Origin: Datura wrightii
Lineage: Eukaryota; Streptophyta; Magnoliopsida; Solanales; Solanaceae
Direction: 5' to 3'
Assembly (NCBI GenBank): GCA_035772735.1
Contig: JASDFA010000010.1
Coordinates: 96,616,001 to 96,680,000 of the forward strand
Length of the DNA: 64,000 bases
Program-made: the position numbers and the translations under genes
Notes under the pieces: model-generated
Told to the model about the DNA's origin: nothing
The model's input: the letters and a program-made list of their open reading frames with translations, nothing else
The model's database searches: none
Shown: piece by piece, positions 12,458 through 23,605 of the stretch
How the letters are laid out: each line of letters starts with the position of its first letter
Position numbering within the stretch: position 1 is the first letter of the stretch

Positions 12458-14800
12458 TGTTACACTCCATAAGTTTCTAGCATTTAGTCGACCTATTCGC
12501 ATGTTGGTTGAGAGTTTTAGAATGCCATACGTGCGAGAAAAGGGCCCGGGGAAAGGCCGAACGAGTGCCAAGTTGGAATTTGGCAAGAGGAGGCCGAACC
12601 GTGTTGCCCAAAGGGGAAAAGTGGCACGGAGCTGGGGCCTCCGTGTTAGCCAACGTCGCACGGAGCCAAAATGGTGCGTTGGCCAGCGTGCCACGTTGCC
12701 ATTTATTTTGCTGCAAGTATATAAAGGGCCTCACCTTCAACTTTAAGTCATTTATCCATGTTTAAACGACTAGAGAGGGAGAGAGACAAAGGGTTCCTAT
12801 AAATATTCGTTCCATTACGCCGTCAAACGTAGCCCAAACTCAAAATAACCTCGGGTAGCGAGGTATTGAGCTGCAGGGAGCATTCCTACGGAGTTAGTTT
12901 CGTGAAATTCGGCCGGTGAATCACTGTCTCACTGAGCTAAGGTAAGTGGAATTGCTTCAAATTAGTGTCACTATACTCCTAGCCCTAAAGTGAGTATTTC
13001 TCCCTTCTGGACTTCTGAGAAATAGCGAGTTTTTGGCTGTTGTTCGATAAGTCAAAGTTTGGGCTATATAGATATTCAAGTAGTGTTTTCTTCCAGAATA
13101 TTGATGAATTTAGTTCTAATTTCTATAAATATGAACGCAGTTGGAAGAAATAGCTGGATATTGGCCGAGCTATACCAGTTAGCCACGGAGTCAGTAACTG
13201 AGGTATGTAAAGCTAGTTTCTTCGGCAAGTTAGTTTATCTAGCATAGTAAAATAGAATAAATTCCAGAAGAAAGTTTCAGAAGTCGAGTATTATGCCCAG
13301 TGTGAATTCAGTAAGCATGTCTGAGTTATTATACCATATGCAGAATAAAAGTCAGTAAATTAGTATCAGACAGCGAGATATTATTCCAGACTTAGTATAA
13401 CTCAGTATCAGATTCAATTTAATTCAGCAAGAGATACAAAATAGAATATCAGATCATGGACAGTATTATCAAATTTATTACACATGTTATATGTGATTGT
13501 TGTTGCTTGTAGAGACCTGATTGTTTTATGTGGGCACCTTTAGAGCTTCCTTGCCGCCCCATGGTTAATAGTTGTGTCGACTCGCCTGCCAGAGGGTGAG
13601 GATACGTCACTCCTAGGAGTGGCATGCCGTCCGCCAGAGGACGAAGATGAGATGCAACATTCCCCATATCAGGCTAATCAGATTATAGCATACCCTTGTC
13701 GAGCGCTTGCACCCAGGGTATAGATTATAGATTACAGATACAGATCTCAGATCACAGTTACTGGAGTCCTCGGGACTCAGATACAGCTATAGTCAGGGGT
13801 CCCAGAGAGCCCAATTTGCATACCCAGGGGACCGGCGGGATGCTCATAGTTACTAGATGAGTGGAGTGAATTGTTATTTTTGGATGGCAACCTGGGTAGG
13901 GGTATATAAATTGTGTGTTGATTGGTACCTTCCGGCTTATGGGGGCTGGTATAGGTTCTTGTATGCTATATGTGTTATTTATTTAATTAATAGATAGCAG
14001 GACGCCGCATTGACAGGTATGCTTCTCACCTTCTCTCCAGTACAGTTAAGCTTAGTTTAGATTCTGCCATCGCAGACAGTCTTAGCCATTTTCTGTAATT
14101 CAGTAACTATCAGTATTACTATCTATTTTCAGTTATGTTTAGTTATTGCTTTGCATACTCGGTACCAGTTGTACTGACGCCCGTTTGGGTGCGATGCATT
14201 ACTTGCCTGCAGGTACTCATAGACGAGGAGCCGATCCCTCATAATTTCAGCCAGCACACAAGGTCATTAGCTCCTGTCATCTGGAGCTTGACAGATAGAT
14301 GTTTATTCCTTTTCTTTTGTTGTACAGTACTGGTAGGTCGGGGCCCTGTCCCGACCATCTTATTAGTATTCTTAGAAGCTTGCAGATTGTATATTCCTTG
14401 TGGTTAGTTGTACTGGTCATGTGAGGCCGTGTCTATGTTTTAGTTTGTTTATGATGGCCATGTAGGGCCTTATTCAGTTAATAGTTGGTGACCTTGTGGT
14501 TACAGAGTAGTTTAGCATTCGATTCAGCGTTCCAGTGAAACTAGTCAGCATGGCGGCCTTGTCGGCCCGCATAGGTTCCTTTATACTACTGTGGTTCTGG
14601 TCAGCTGTTGTTTTCTTATAGGATGCTATAGGCCTAGTCGGTCGGAGGCTGTATTTACAGCCGTTATATAGCCTGTTGGTTCCATGAATTCAGAGTTAGA
14701 GCCAGCCTGGCACCAGAAGTGCTTAGGCGCAGTAGTCCAGCAGTCCAGGTCTTAGTAGGGCACCAGGTGCCAGTCATGCCTCCCAAGGCGGGGCGTGACA
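12458..14800 (+). repeat. Element A 3' LTR
   Basis: Starts TGTTACACTCC and ends GGGGCGTGACA. Same structure as the 5' copy with scattered substitutions and small indels. It has a TATA box at 12718-12725. Confidence 0.93.
12718..12725 (+). promoter_or_regulatory. Putative TATA box of element A 3' LTR
   Basis: TATATAAA in the same context as in the 5' LTR. If active it could drive read-out transcription into the flanking array. Confidence 0.55.
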
Positions 14801-14805
14801 ACTTC
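14801..14805. repeat. Target site duplication of element A, right copy
   Basis: ACTTC, one mismatch from GCTTC on the left side. The array sequence resumes in phase across the pair. Confidence 0.7.
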
Positions 14806-14922
14806 AGTTCTTCAGTGAGACTCCTCACTCCTCAATGATACCATCACAGTATCTGTTTATACTGCCATGGTTTCATTGAGGTCTGCTTTAGTTCTTCAAT
14901 GAGATACTCTCATCCCTCCATG

Positions 14923-14927
14923 ATAAT
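14923..14927. repeat. Target site duplication of element D, left copy
   Basis: ATAAT, matching ATAAC after the D 3' LTR at four of five positions. Joining the flanks restores the array consensus. Confidence 0.75.
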
Positions 14928-15898
14928 TGTTATACCTCGGGAACCCAAGGATCTGACCCGGGAGTCAAAATGGAGAAAAACTAGAAATTCGCACCAGATC
15001 TCAAGATGACACATGAGGTATGTCATGAGGAGTGACCACGAGTCGTGAGATGACTCGTGGTCAGCAAGGTTGGTAGGCTCTGGTTGAGAAGGCCACGGGC
15101 ATGACCACGAGTCGTGGTCAGATCTCACGACTCGTGAGGTCCCCCGTGGTCTGCCTTGGAGGTTTGGCAAGTTTGGGAAGGGAAGTAAAGGCCACGGATT
15201 GTGACCATAAGTCGTGGTCTGACCTCATGACTCGTGAGGTCACTTGTGGGTTGGAGTGTATGGTTGGTTAAGGTTTTGAGCAGTAGGGATCACGGGTGGT
15301 GACCACAAGTCGTGGTCAGCCACCACGATTCGTGGGGTCCCTCATGGGTTCCCCTGAGTGATTTTCGGCAGTGAGCATGATGGATCTCAACCACGAGTTG
15401 TGTATCTTGGCAATGACTCCTGAGGTCCCTCGTGGGGACTGGCAACCAGAAATTTCTACATTTTTAGTAAGGGGGTGTTCATAATTTATAAACTCCTAAG
15501 GCCTAAACTATGTCATTTTAAGGTTTGAATAAGGTCTTTTAAGGGGGTTAAGTTCATGTTAAGCCTCCTTCATGCATGCAAGAGTATAGAGAGGAGAATA
15601 GAAGGCGATTCAAGGTGTTCTTCCTCAATTCCTCTACATTCCATCTTGGGCTAGCAAGGGACGTTAAGAACCAGATAATCCCAGGTATGTAAGGTCATCA
15701 ATGGGTGAATTCTTCCACACCCATGCTCCTACTCTATGATTTTATTTAAAATTTATCAAAAACTCATGGGGTTTTGTATTTGATTATATAAAATCGAATG
15801 ATTTAATTATGTGTTTTGTGATTTTGATCATCTTTTGAGATTTAAATAGATTATAATATTGTTGATTTTGATTTTCTAAGCAATTACGCTTAATTATG
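14928..15898 (+). repeat. Element D 5' LTR, first part
   Basis: Matches the first part of the 3' LTR (from 43889), including a run of CACGAGTCGTG-like palindromes between about 15036 and 15340. It lacks the roughly 136 extra bases that the 3' LTR carries at 44031-44180. Interrupted by element B. Confidence 0.9.
15894..15898. repeat. Target site duplication of element B, left copy
   Basis: TTATG, identical to the five bases after the right border of element B. Confidence 0.95.
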
Positions 15899-18245
15899 TG
15901 TCACACCCCGCCTTGGGGGGTATGACTGGCACTTGATGCCCTACTAGGACCTGAACTGCTGGATTGTTAAGCCTGGGCACATCTGGTGCCTGGCTGGCTC
16001 TAACTCATATTTCTGGAAACAAAGGGCTATATAACGGCTGTAAACACAGCCCCCGACCCATTGGCCTATAGCCTCCTGTACCTGTACTAGCAGCTGACCA
16101 GAAGCATATCAATATAGGGAAACCTATATGGGCCGACAAGGCCACCATGCTGTCTAGTTATCTATAACTCAACCCTGAAGTACTGGATAGCTACGAGACC
16201 GGCAAGGTCACCACTACTGTCAAACTATGGCCCCACACGGCCAACATAAAAGAAACAGAAGTACTAACAGCTAACAACTGCACGGCCTCACACGACCGGC
16301 TCATCTGACCACAGGGAAACATATACAGACTGCAAGCCTCTAGGAATAGCAATAGAAATGATCGAGACAGGGCCCCGACCTACCCGTACTATGCAGCAAA
16401 AAGGAAATGAAATACACCTCTGGAATTAAGTCTCCGGATGACAGGAGCTGAATACTCGATCGCTGACAGGAATCACGTGGTATCACCTGCTCATCTATGA
16501 GTACCTGCAGGCAAGTAATGCAGCGCCCCACCGGGCGTCAGTACCACTGGTACTGAGTATGTAAAGCAATAACTGAAAGAAATATCTGAAAACAATAATA
16601 TAACTGATGAAACTGAAGTAGAGAGAAATAGATTAACTGTCTGATAATGTAAGTCATACCTTCTCTCAATTATACTGGAAGGAGTAGGAGTCATACCCGG
16701 AGACGTATCGTTCTACTGCTGATCTACTCGTATATATCATAACATGGCATAACATAACATAGCATAACATAGCACACACAAACCTTACCCGGCCCCCATA
16801 AGCCGGGAGGTGCAACCAGCACAGAATCTATACCCCTACCCCGGTCATCCCATCTCCTATAAACCCTGTAAGCATCCTGCCGGTCCCCTGGGTATGCACT
16901 TGGGCTCGCTGAGCCCCTGACTATAACTGCATCTGAGTCCGGAGGACTCCTGAATCAACACCCGGGTGTATCCGCTCGACAGGGGTGTGTAAAACCCGAC
17001 CAAGGCATAATATGGGGAAAACTGGCATCCCATCTTCGTCCCCTGTGGGACGGCATGCCACTCCGTAGAGCGACGTATCCTCATCCTCTGGCGGACGAGT
17101 CGATACAGCTATCAACCCTGGGGCGGTCATGGATGCTAGGTAGTCCAACCCCAAACAATACAACGGTCTCAACTAGCAATACTGTCTGCATATCTCGCAT
17201 GCTGAGGCTAATAGGGGTAAAGTATCGTATATATTACATGCTGAGCTAGTGATAGTAATCTGTACGTATTTAATATGTGCTGAGGCTGGTAAATATATAC
17301 ATATGAATATAGTCTCCTGCCAGACTGTTCTGGGGCTAATACTGAACAGAATATAGTATTTCTGCTGAAAACCATGCTGTTTACTGAGTTTCTATAGTAA
17401 CACGATTTACGAGTTCTAACATGCTTTCTAGCTTCACTTTAACTTGTCGTTCTATCTCTGATATGTCTTACAGATATTACATTGCTTTACTGGGCTTTAA
17501 CTGAATACAATGATACCCTAACATTCCTCATTATATCACATACTAAGCATGCTGTGCAGATTCCAACACTTGTATTAGGATCTATATCGGGCTAGCAAGT
17601 TTTGCGCAAATAATAACTCGATACTTCTAATACCGTACCAACATTCATAATAAGCATAACACATGACTTCTGAACATTCTACTGGACTTTAAATTACGGT
17701 ACTGTGTCAAGATCACTAACTTGCCGAGGAAACTAGCTTTACATACCTTATCCTTGAACTATTCGTCTGTCGAACGAGACTCGGCCGGTACTTCAGCTAT
17801 TTTCTCCCAACTGCATTCATAAATATGTCAATTAATATTAAATACAGCTTTACTTTAAAAGGCAACGTCGCTTTCGATATAGTTTATAGCCTAAACTTAG
17901 GCTTATCGAAAGACGGCCAAAAACTCGCTATTTTTCAGAGGTCCAGAAGGGAGGAATATTCACTTCACAGCTAGGAACACATAGACACTAATTTAGAGCA
18001 ATTCCACTTACCTTAGCTCGGTGGCTCGACGATTCGTCGGCTGTATTTCACGAAACTGAATCCGTAGGAATGCTCTCTGCTGCCAAATACCTCAGTATCT
18101 GGAGTTAATTTGAGTTTGGACAACGTTTAGCAGCGTAATCGGTCGAAAATTATAATCCCTCCTTCGTTCTAACCTTCTCTCTGCTGCTTACCCTCTTTTT
18201 TCTGGAAATTAATAAGTGTTTAAATGATTTAAACCCGAAATGGGC

Positions 18246-18253
18246 TTTATATA
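18246..18253 (-). promoter_or_regulatory. Putative TATA box, element B left LTR
   Basis: TATATAAA on the minus strand, just downstream of the two GC-rich stem-loops in the direction of transcription. Confidence 0.6.
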
Positions 18254-18274
18254 CTTGGTCCTGGACAAGGCCAA

Positions 18275-18359
18275 CGTGTCACGGAGCCAACGCGGAGGCC
18301 TCTCCTCCGTGACACGCTGCCATCGCGGAGGGGCTCTGCCTCGGCTCCTTCCGCGATGG
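18275..18359 (-). repeat. Paired GC-rich stem-loops upstream of the LTR TATA box
   Basis: Two perfect inverted repeats next to each other: CGTGTCACGGAG (18275-18286) with CTCCGTGACACG (18305-18316), and CCATCGCGGA (18320-18329) with TCCGCGATGG (18350-18359). They lie about 20-110 bp upstream of the TATA box. The same pair is present in the right LTR of B and in element E, and in part in A and F, so they are a family trait and probably promoter elements. Confidence 0.8.
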
Positions 18360-18480
18360 TTCGACAGGTTTCTCGTCCGATCTTTTCCCGGGTCTTTCTC
18401 CAGCACGTATGGCCTTCAAATATGCTTAACCAACGTGCGAATAGGTCGTCTAGGTGTTGGGAATTCTACGGGGTATAACA

Positions 18481-18494
18481 TTCTCCCCCCCTTA
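18481..18494 (-). other. Polypurine tract, element B
   Basis: TTCTCCCCCCCTTA on the plus strand, so TAAGGGGGGGAGAA on the minus strand directly before the 3' LTR. Confidence 0.9.
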
Positions 18495-18743
18495 AGAACA
18501 TTCGTCCTCGAATGTACACTGTTATCTAGAGGACTACTTACTTTATTTTCTAGGAAAATTTCGGCAGAGTTTCCCCTGTAATATGGACCATAGCAAAAAC
18601 CTGAAATGCAGAAAAGTCCAACACAGGCACTGCACATAATATTCTAGGATCCACTGGATAAGTAAGTATCAATCTTCCTCATTCACACACATACAACTAT
18701 AAGGTACTGTATAAGTAATAATACGGACATACCTGTCGCCTGA

Positions 18744-20830
18744 CTAGTCTTGAAATAGGTGAGGGTATCTGGCTTCCATATCTTCTTTAGCTTACGACGT
18801 CATTTCCTCACGGTTCCTGTTACACCACAATACTTTGACAAATGCAACATCTTTAGTCCTCAACCTGCGAATCTGTCTGTCTAAGATAGCTACGGGAATC
18901 TCTTCATATGCTAACTCTTCTGTGACCTGGACATCCTGAACTGGAACTACTGTAGAAGGGTCCCTTACGAACTTCCTCAATATAGAGACATGGAATACTG
19001 GGTGAACAGATGCTAACTCTGGAGGCAAGTTCAATTCGTACGCAACTCGGCCTATTCTTCGCCGAATCTGATATGGCCCAATGAATCATGGGCTAAGCTT
19101 GCCTTTCTTGCCAAACCTCATTACCCCTTTCATCGGAGACACTTTCAGATATACCCAGTCATTTACCGCAAATTCTAGATTTCTGCGCCGCACGTCTACA
19201 TAAGACTTCTGGCGGCTCTGAGCAGTCAGTAAACGTTCTCGGATAAGCTTTATCTTTTTCTTTGACTGCTGAACAATGTCTGGGCCAACCAACACTGACT
19301 CTCCGATTTCAAACACCGTTCGACGATCTGCATTTTCGCTCGTATAATGCCTCAAAAGGCGCCATCTGGATGGCTGAATGATAGCTATTATTGTAGGCAA
19401 ATTCAATTAACGGTAAATGCTCACTTTGGCTATTACCGAAATCTAGCACACACGCTCGCAACATGTCTTCGAGCGTCTGGATTGTGTGCTCAGCCTGCTC
19501 ATCTGTCTGAGGGTGGGAAGCTGTGCTTAGATTAATTTACATCCCCAGCCCCTTCTGGAACAATTTCCAAAACCTAGCCGTGAACTGCGCTCCTCTGTCT
19601 GAAATAATGGATACTGGCACTACATGCAATCTTACTATCTCTCGGATATACCACTCCGCCTAATCTCCAGCCGAGAAAGTAGTTCTAACTGGCAAGGAAT
19701 GAGCGGATTTAGTTAATCTGTCAACTATTACCCATATAGAGTCATGTCTGTGTCTGGCACGGGGTAATCCTGCCACAAAATCCATATTCACCGCTTCCCA
19801 TTTCCAGAGAGGCACAGCTATGTCCTGAGTTAACCCGCTTGGTTTCTGATGTTCTGCTTTCGCCTGTTGGCAGTTAGGACACTGGGCTACAAATTCAGCA
19901 ATTTCTCTTTTCATACCTGGCCACCAATAGTTTTTCTTTGATATCATGGCACATTTTAGTCGCGCCTGGGTGAAGAGAATAGCGGGCGTAATGCGCCTCG
20001 CTCATAAGCTGCTGGCCATGCCCCAAAATATCTGGAACACAAATGCGGCCTCTACATCGCCACACTTCATCCCCGGTTAACTGAAAATATGTCACCTCTC
20101 CTTACTGAACTTTGTGTTCAAGTTGAACCTGGCTAGGGTCTCCATACTGCCGTTCCTTTACTTCCACCACTAACGACAACACCGCAACATTCTGTATTAT
20201 CGCTCTGTTATCCTTTATTTCTGCTATGTGAACGGCTAAACCGGCTAACTAGTGTAATTCTCGGGTCTATTCTCGCTGTCCAGGCTGCAAGTATGCCAAC
20301 TCCCCATAGATTTACGGCTAAGGGCATCTGCTACCATATTAGCCCTTCCTGGGTGATAAAAAATTTTCACTCTTTAAGGCATAAACTACTGCAGCTAACT
20401 CCAGGTTATGGGTAAGATAATTCTTTTCACATTTCTTCAACTGCCTGAAAGCATAAGCTATTACTTTACCATGCTGTATCAACCCTCTGTACCTCCTGGC
20501 GATACTAACACTGGTGCTGATGTTAACCTGGCTTTTAACTCTTGGAAGTTCTGCTCACGCCTCAGTCTACTGGAACTTTGCTGCCTTCTGTGTCAATTTA
20601 GTCAGAGGTGCTGCTAAGGTGGAAAATCCTTCCACAAACCCTCTGCAGTACCCGGCTAACCTCAGGGATTGCGTACTTCGATCGGAGTGGTAGGTCTAGG
20701 CTATGTCTTCACTATTTCGATTTTCTGTATATCTATCTGTACACCAGTCTCCGACACAAGGTGACCAAAAAGGCTACTAAACTCAACCAAATTTCACATT
20801 TACAAAGAATTGGCATATAACTAACGGTCA
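18744..20830 (-). pseudogene. Element B pol remnant: RT end, RNase H, integrase, chromodomain
   Basis: Going with the gene: the RT/RNase H connection is weakly readable near 20830-20600; the RNase H middle is deleted, so the region of the TDHKS motif is gone while sequence matching ADALSR remains near 20320. The integrase finger and core follow from about 20095 with YWWPGMKREIAEFVAQ, CPNCQQ, VNMDFVAGLPR and VIVDRLTKSAH. Next come the C-terminal part (SYVDVRRRNLEF, VSPMKGVMRFGKKGKLSP) and the chromodomain-type tail (IPVAILDRQIRRLRTKDV), ending RYPHLFQD. Several frame changes and stops break it. Confidence 0.85.
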
Positions 20831-23189
20831 TACTGGTTTATTATGCCGGAGAATCTGACAAGTAATCTACCGGTATAGCTAGAACTTATCTGGCCTTCTG
20901 GCCGTATGCTAAGGCTACTTGTTGCTAAGGTAACCTGAACGACCGTCTGCGCACCTTGTGCCTTTATCTGATCAGAGGATCCTGATATTGATCATGACCT
21001 CTAACGATCTGGCTGCATAACCTTAAATAACTGAATAGTCGGGTTGAATGACCCGAATGTGGCAGTAGTCTAACAATGCTCTAACTATTCTACTTGAGTG
21101 CTTATAGTTCATGCATAATCGCAGACTTGTGGGCATCTAATTGCTCTGTTATTTTGCTTAAACCACTGTAAGGCTGGACTTAATTAAACTTACTCCCAGG
21201 CGATCAATCTCTGGATCTTCACGGGGAGTCTACTGATCCCCTGGTCTTAATAAACACTATGCTAGAAGGGTACTATCAATTTCTTACGCCTTGTGTGTAT
21301 CCACTTGGATTTATACTGCTATTCTGGGGAATTCCCGGTCTTATGAGCTATTCTGTAAATACTGGCCTTTTGCTAGGGCTCTGTATCTAAATATCTTACG
21401 AGAACCAGCTGAAGTACTAGTCTGTCGCTGACTACTGATGTGTACCCTTCCTTGGGGTACCCACGGGTATTCTGACTGGGATGGCCAGCTGTCTTATGGG
21501 GTGTTCCACATAATAACTGCTAGGTTGGTTAAGGCCGAATCTCACCTACAATGCTGGAAACATGACGTACGACCACTTAACATACTAGAACAATTCTGGT
21601 ATTGCTAATTTCTAAAATTTGCCTATTCGGCCTCTAATCCTGGTTCTAGCACATATACTACTGTTACCGATCTTCAGGGATGCTTCCCTGCTAATACAGG
21701 CGCCAGCTGGTCGGTAGACCGTCTAACTGCACCCTTATCATCTAGTCATCTGGTTTAGGCTATTAACTCTGATAAGCTCCTAGAGCCTAGATCTGGCAAC
21801 AACACATAAATCTATTAACTTAATAACTGAGAACTGAGATAGTTTCTATGACTTCGTACGTAATTCACACTTAATCTGTCCTTTCTCTTCTCCTTTCCCT
21901 TTCTCCTTTCTTCTCTCCTTTTCTTTCTTTCTTCTCCCTTTTTTTTTGGCAAGGGGGGGGGGGGTCCTGCAATGCAATTTGTACATGCTTTCTATTACTA
22001 ATCAGCATCGGTGATTATACCCCTTAGGGAGCTACTCACAGCATACCTACTATCTGTATATATATATATATATCAATAGCTATGTAAAATATGTACTGAA
22101 TTCTGCGGTAATACATAATCTCTGACATGCTCTGCTGAGTCTTATACCGTACATGATACACCGCTTCTACGGACTAATAATATCTCCTGCCCTGACTTAT
22201 CATTTCATTGTATTGTCACCCCATTCTGAAAGTAACAAACATAAACACTTTAGTTATTGTCTGCTGTTTGAAATTCCGCCACTCTTGAGATGTGGGGTCA
22301 ACGTTCGAATCTTGTGGCCTTACTTGGCTTATATTAAGAGCCCATGACTGTCTACTGGGCCTTATCTCTAGGCCACACAAGATTAGAATTACTGTATCAG
22401 TAATTTCTTAACTTCTCCATGAACGGGCATACTGCGGTATTCCAAACCGCAATCTTACTGTCAGCCCGAGGCTTAATCCTTAAAACGATACTCTATCAAT
22501 CTAGGGGGGGGGTAATTCTAATTTCCCCACAAGGTTTGACATTCCTGCTTCTTTCCCTCACCTTACTTAGGCAGAACTCTGGGGTTCAAGGTACCTGCTC
22601 CTCATTGTTAACAAGATTGCTGGTCCAGTATCAGTTCATACTTCCCCTGACTTGCAGTCAGACCTATCTGATTCACATGACCTCACCCTTTCGATATCAC
22701 AACCGGATCATAACTACAATCTTACAGGTATGTCTTGCTATCTGGTAACATACGTGGCGGACTTGGCCTTTTTCTGACTCGACTTGACTATTACCCGGCA
22801 TTCATCACTAACAGGTCTTTTACCCCTGCTTCGGGTAAGCTATCGGTCTTACTTTCTCTACTGGCTTATTATCATAAGGGTCTGCACAACTTACGTAATC
22901 CTAGGGGCTCTTTATACTTTCTAATATGTACTAGGATCAATCAGCCCATCTTTACTTACCGCTGGATTTGGCAACCCCATCTCAAGCCTTATGCCCCTTT
23001 ACTATACTAGCATCAAAATCAAGAGGTAGGAATAGCCCCTTTCTTATTGCAACAAATAAAAGTATTTAACTATACCATATCCAAAAAGATGTATTTGGGA
23101 TTCCTGCATTTCCCTCTCTTTCGTATACTTACCTGGTGGTTTGACCTTGTCTGTAATCTTAATCAGATCTTATATGGCTAATAAATAAA
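20831..23189 (-). other. Unrecognised centre of element B
   Basis: About 2.3 kb where a normal relative would carry gag, protease and most of RT. I cannot align any of it to those genes. Stops are dense in all frames, and the longest open stretch (109 codons, plus strand, 22419-22748) resembles nothing I know. It contains a pyrimidine tract followed by a run of G (21877-21964), a short TA microsatellite near 22060 and another G run near 22505. It may be heavily decayed gag-pol or foreign DNA taken up by the element. Confidence 0.6.
21877..21964. repeat. Homopyrimidine tract followed by a G run
   Basis: About 70 bases almost entirely C and T, then TTTTTTTTTGGCAA and a run of about 11 G. Such tracts can form triplex or other non-B structures and vary in length easily. 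Confidence 0.85.
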
Positions 23190-23405
23190 TCAACTCGTAT
23201 GTACATTACACTCCTGACTTCCTATTTTGACATTATCAACATATACTGGGGATAGTACCGATAAAGGTATCATGCTAGGAGGTTTCGAGTACCTCCTCCT
23301 GCTACTGTAGTTATCATGTAACTGGCTGATGCCCTCTTCTATTGCTATATCTGATCTTCTGCCTGTGGTATGATAATGCTGATCTGCCTTTGTATCTGTA
23401 ATCAA
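23190..23405 (-). pseudogene. Element B gag start, remnant
   Basis: Reads ADQHYHTTGRRSDIAIEEGI near its start, clearly related to the gag start ADQ-x-HPATGRRLDTA-x-GEG of elements E and F. The following sequence quickly stops matching. The primer site lies just upstream, with a leader of about 185 bp between them. Confidence 0.65.
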
Positions 23406-23589
23406 AGAATACGGTAAGTTTTTAGAGACTCCACCCTATACTGTACCGCTCTAAAGAACAACTGACTAAGAAGGAAGGGTAACCATCCTATCATGCCTCA
23501 CAGCCTCCTGCCTATAGTATGTGGTGCACAACACATCCATAGACAAGACTCTACTTAGCACGGCTTGCATACTCCCTGGGACACGACTT

Positions 23590-23601
23590 GCTCTGATACC
23601 A
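23590..23601 (-). other. Primer binding site, element B
   Basis: GCTCTGATACCA on the plus strand, the complement of TGGTATCAGAGC (initiator tRNA-Met), next to the 5' LTR end. Confidence 0.93.
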
Positions 23602-23605
23602 AGTT

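Larger units (their letters stand above)
4883..14800 (+). mobile_element. Element A: Tekay/Del-like chromovirus, both LTRs, coding region decayed
   Basis: A full-structure Ty3/gypsy element. Order: 5' LTR, primer site for initiator tRNA-Met, gag, protease, RT, RNase H, integrase, chromodomain, polypurine tract, 3' LTR, flanked by a 5-bp duplication with one mismatch. The two LTRs show about 20 differences over some 240 bp I compared by eye (around 5900-6140 against 13480-13720), so the insertion is older than element B. The gag-pol frame is destroyed by frameshifts and many stops. It lies inside the palindromic tandem array. Confidence 0.93.
14801..14927. repeat. Palindromic tandem array, piece 2
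   Basis: One and a half units of the about 85-bp repeat. The unit holds a nested inverted repeat: arms CAATGATACCAT (14833-14844) and ATGGTTTCATTG (14867-14878, one mismatch), with an inner pair CAGTAT/ATACTG between them. The text between palindromes reads GAGGTCTGCTTCAGTTCTTC. Flanked by elements A and D. Confidence 0.85.
15899..18480 (-). repeat. Element B 3' LTR (left copy)
   Basis: On the plus strand it runs from TGTCACACCCCGCC to GGGGTATAACA. Equal in length to the right copy. Contains the TATA box and the paired GC hairpins listed separately. Confidence 0.95.

Noticed and set aside
14928..15898. Reading this piece as a solo LTR of its own
   Set aside because: The array flanks and 5-bp duplication pair it with the D 3' LTR, so a split single element explains it better.
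22262..22320. A tRNA-like B box (GTTCGAATC) on the plus strand inside element B
   Set aside because: No A box at the right distance and no cloverleaf can be drawn; chance match.
22419..22748. 109-codon plus-strand open frame in the centre of B
   Set aside because: No recognised motif, no neighbours, and surrounding frames are full of stops; not reported as a gene.
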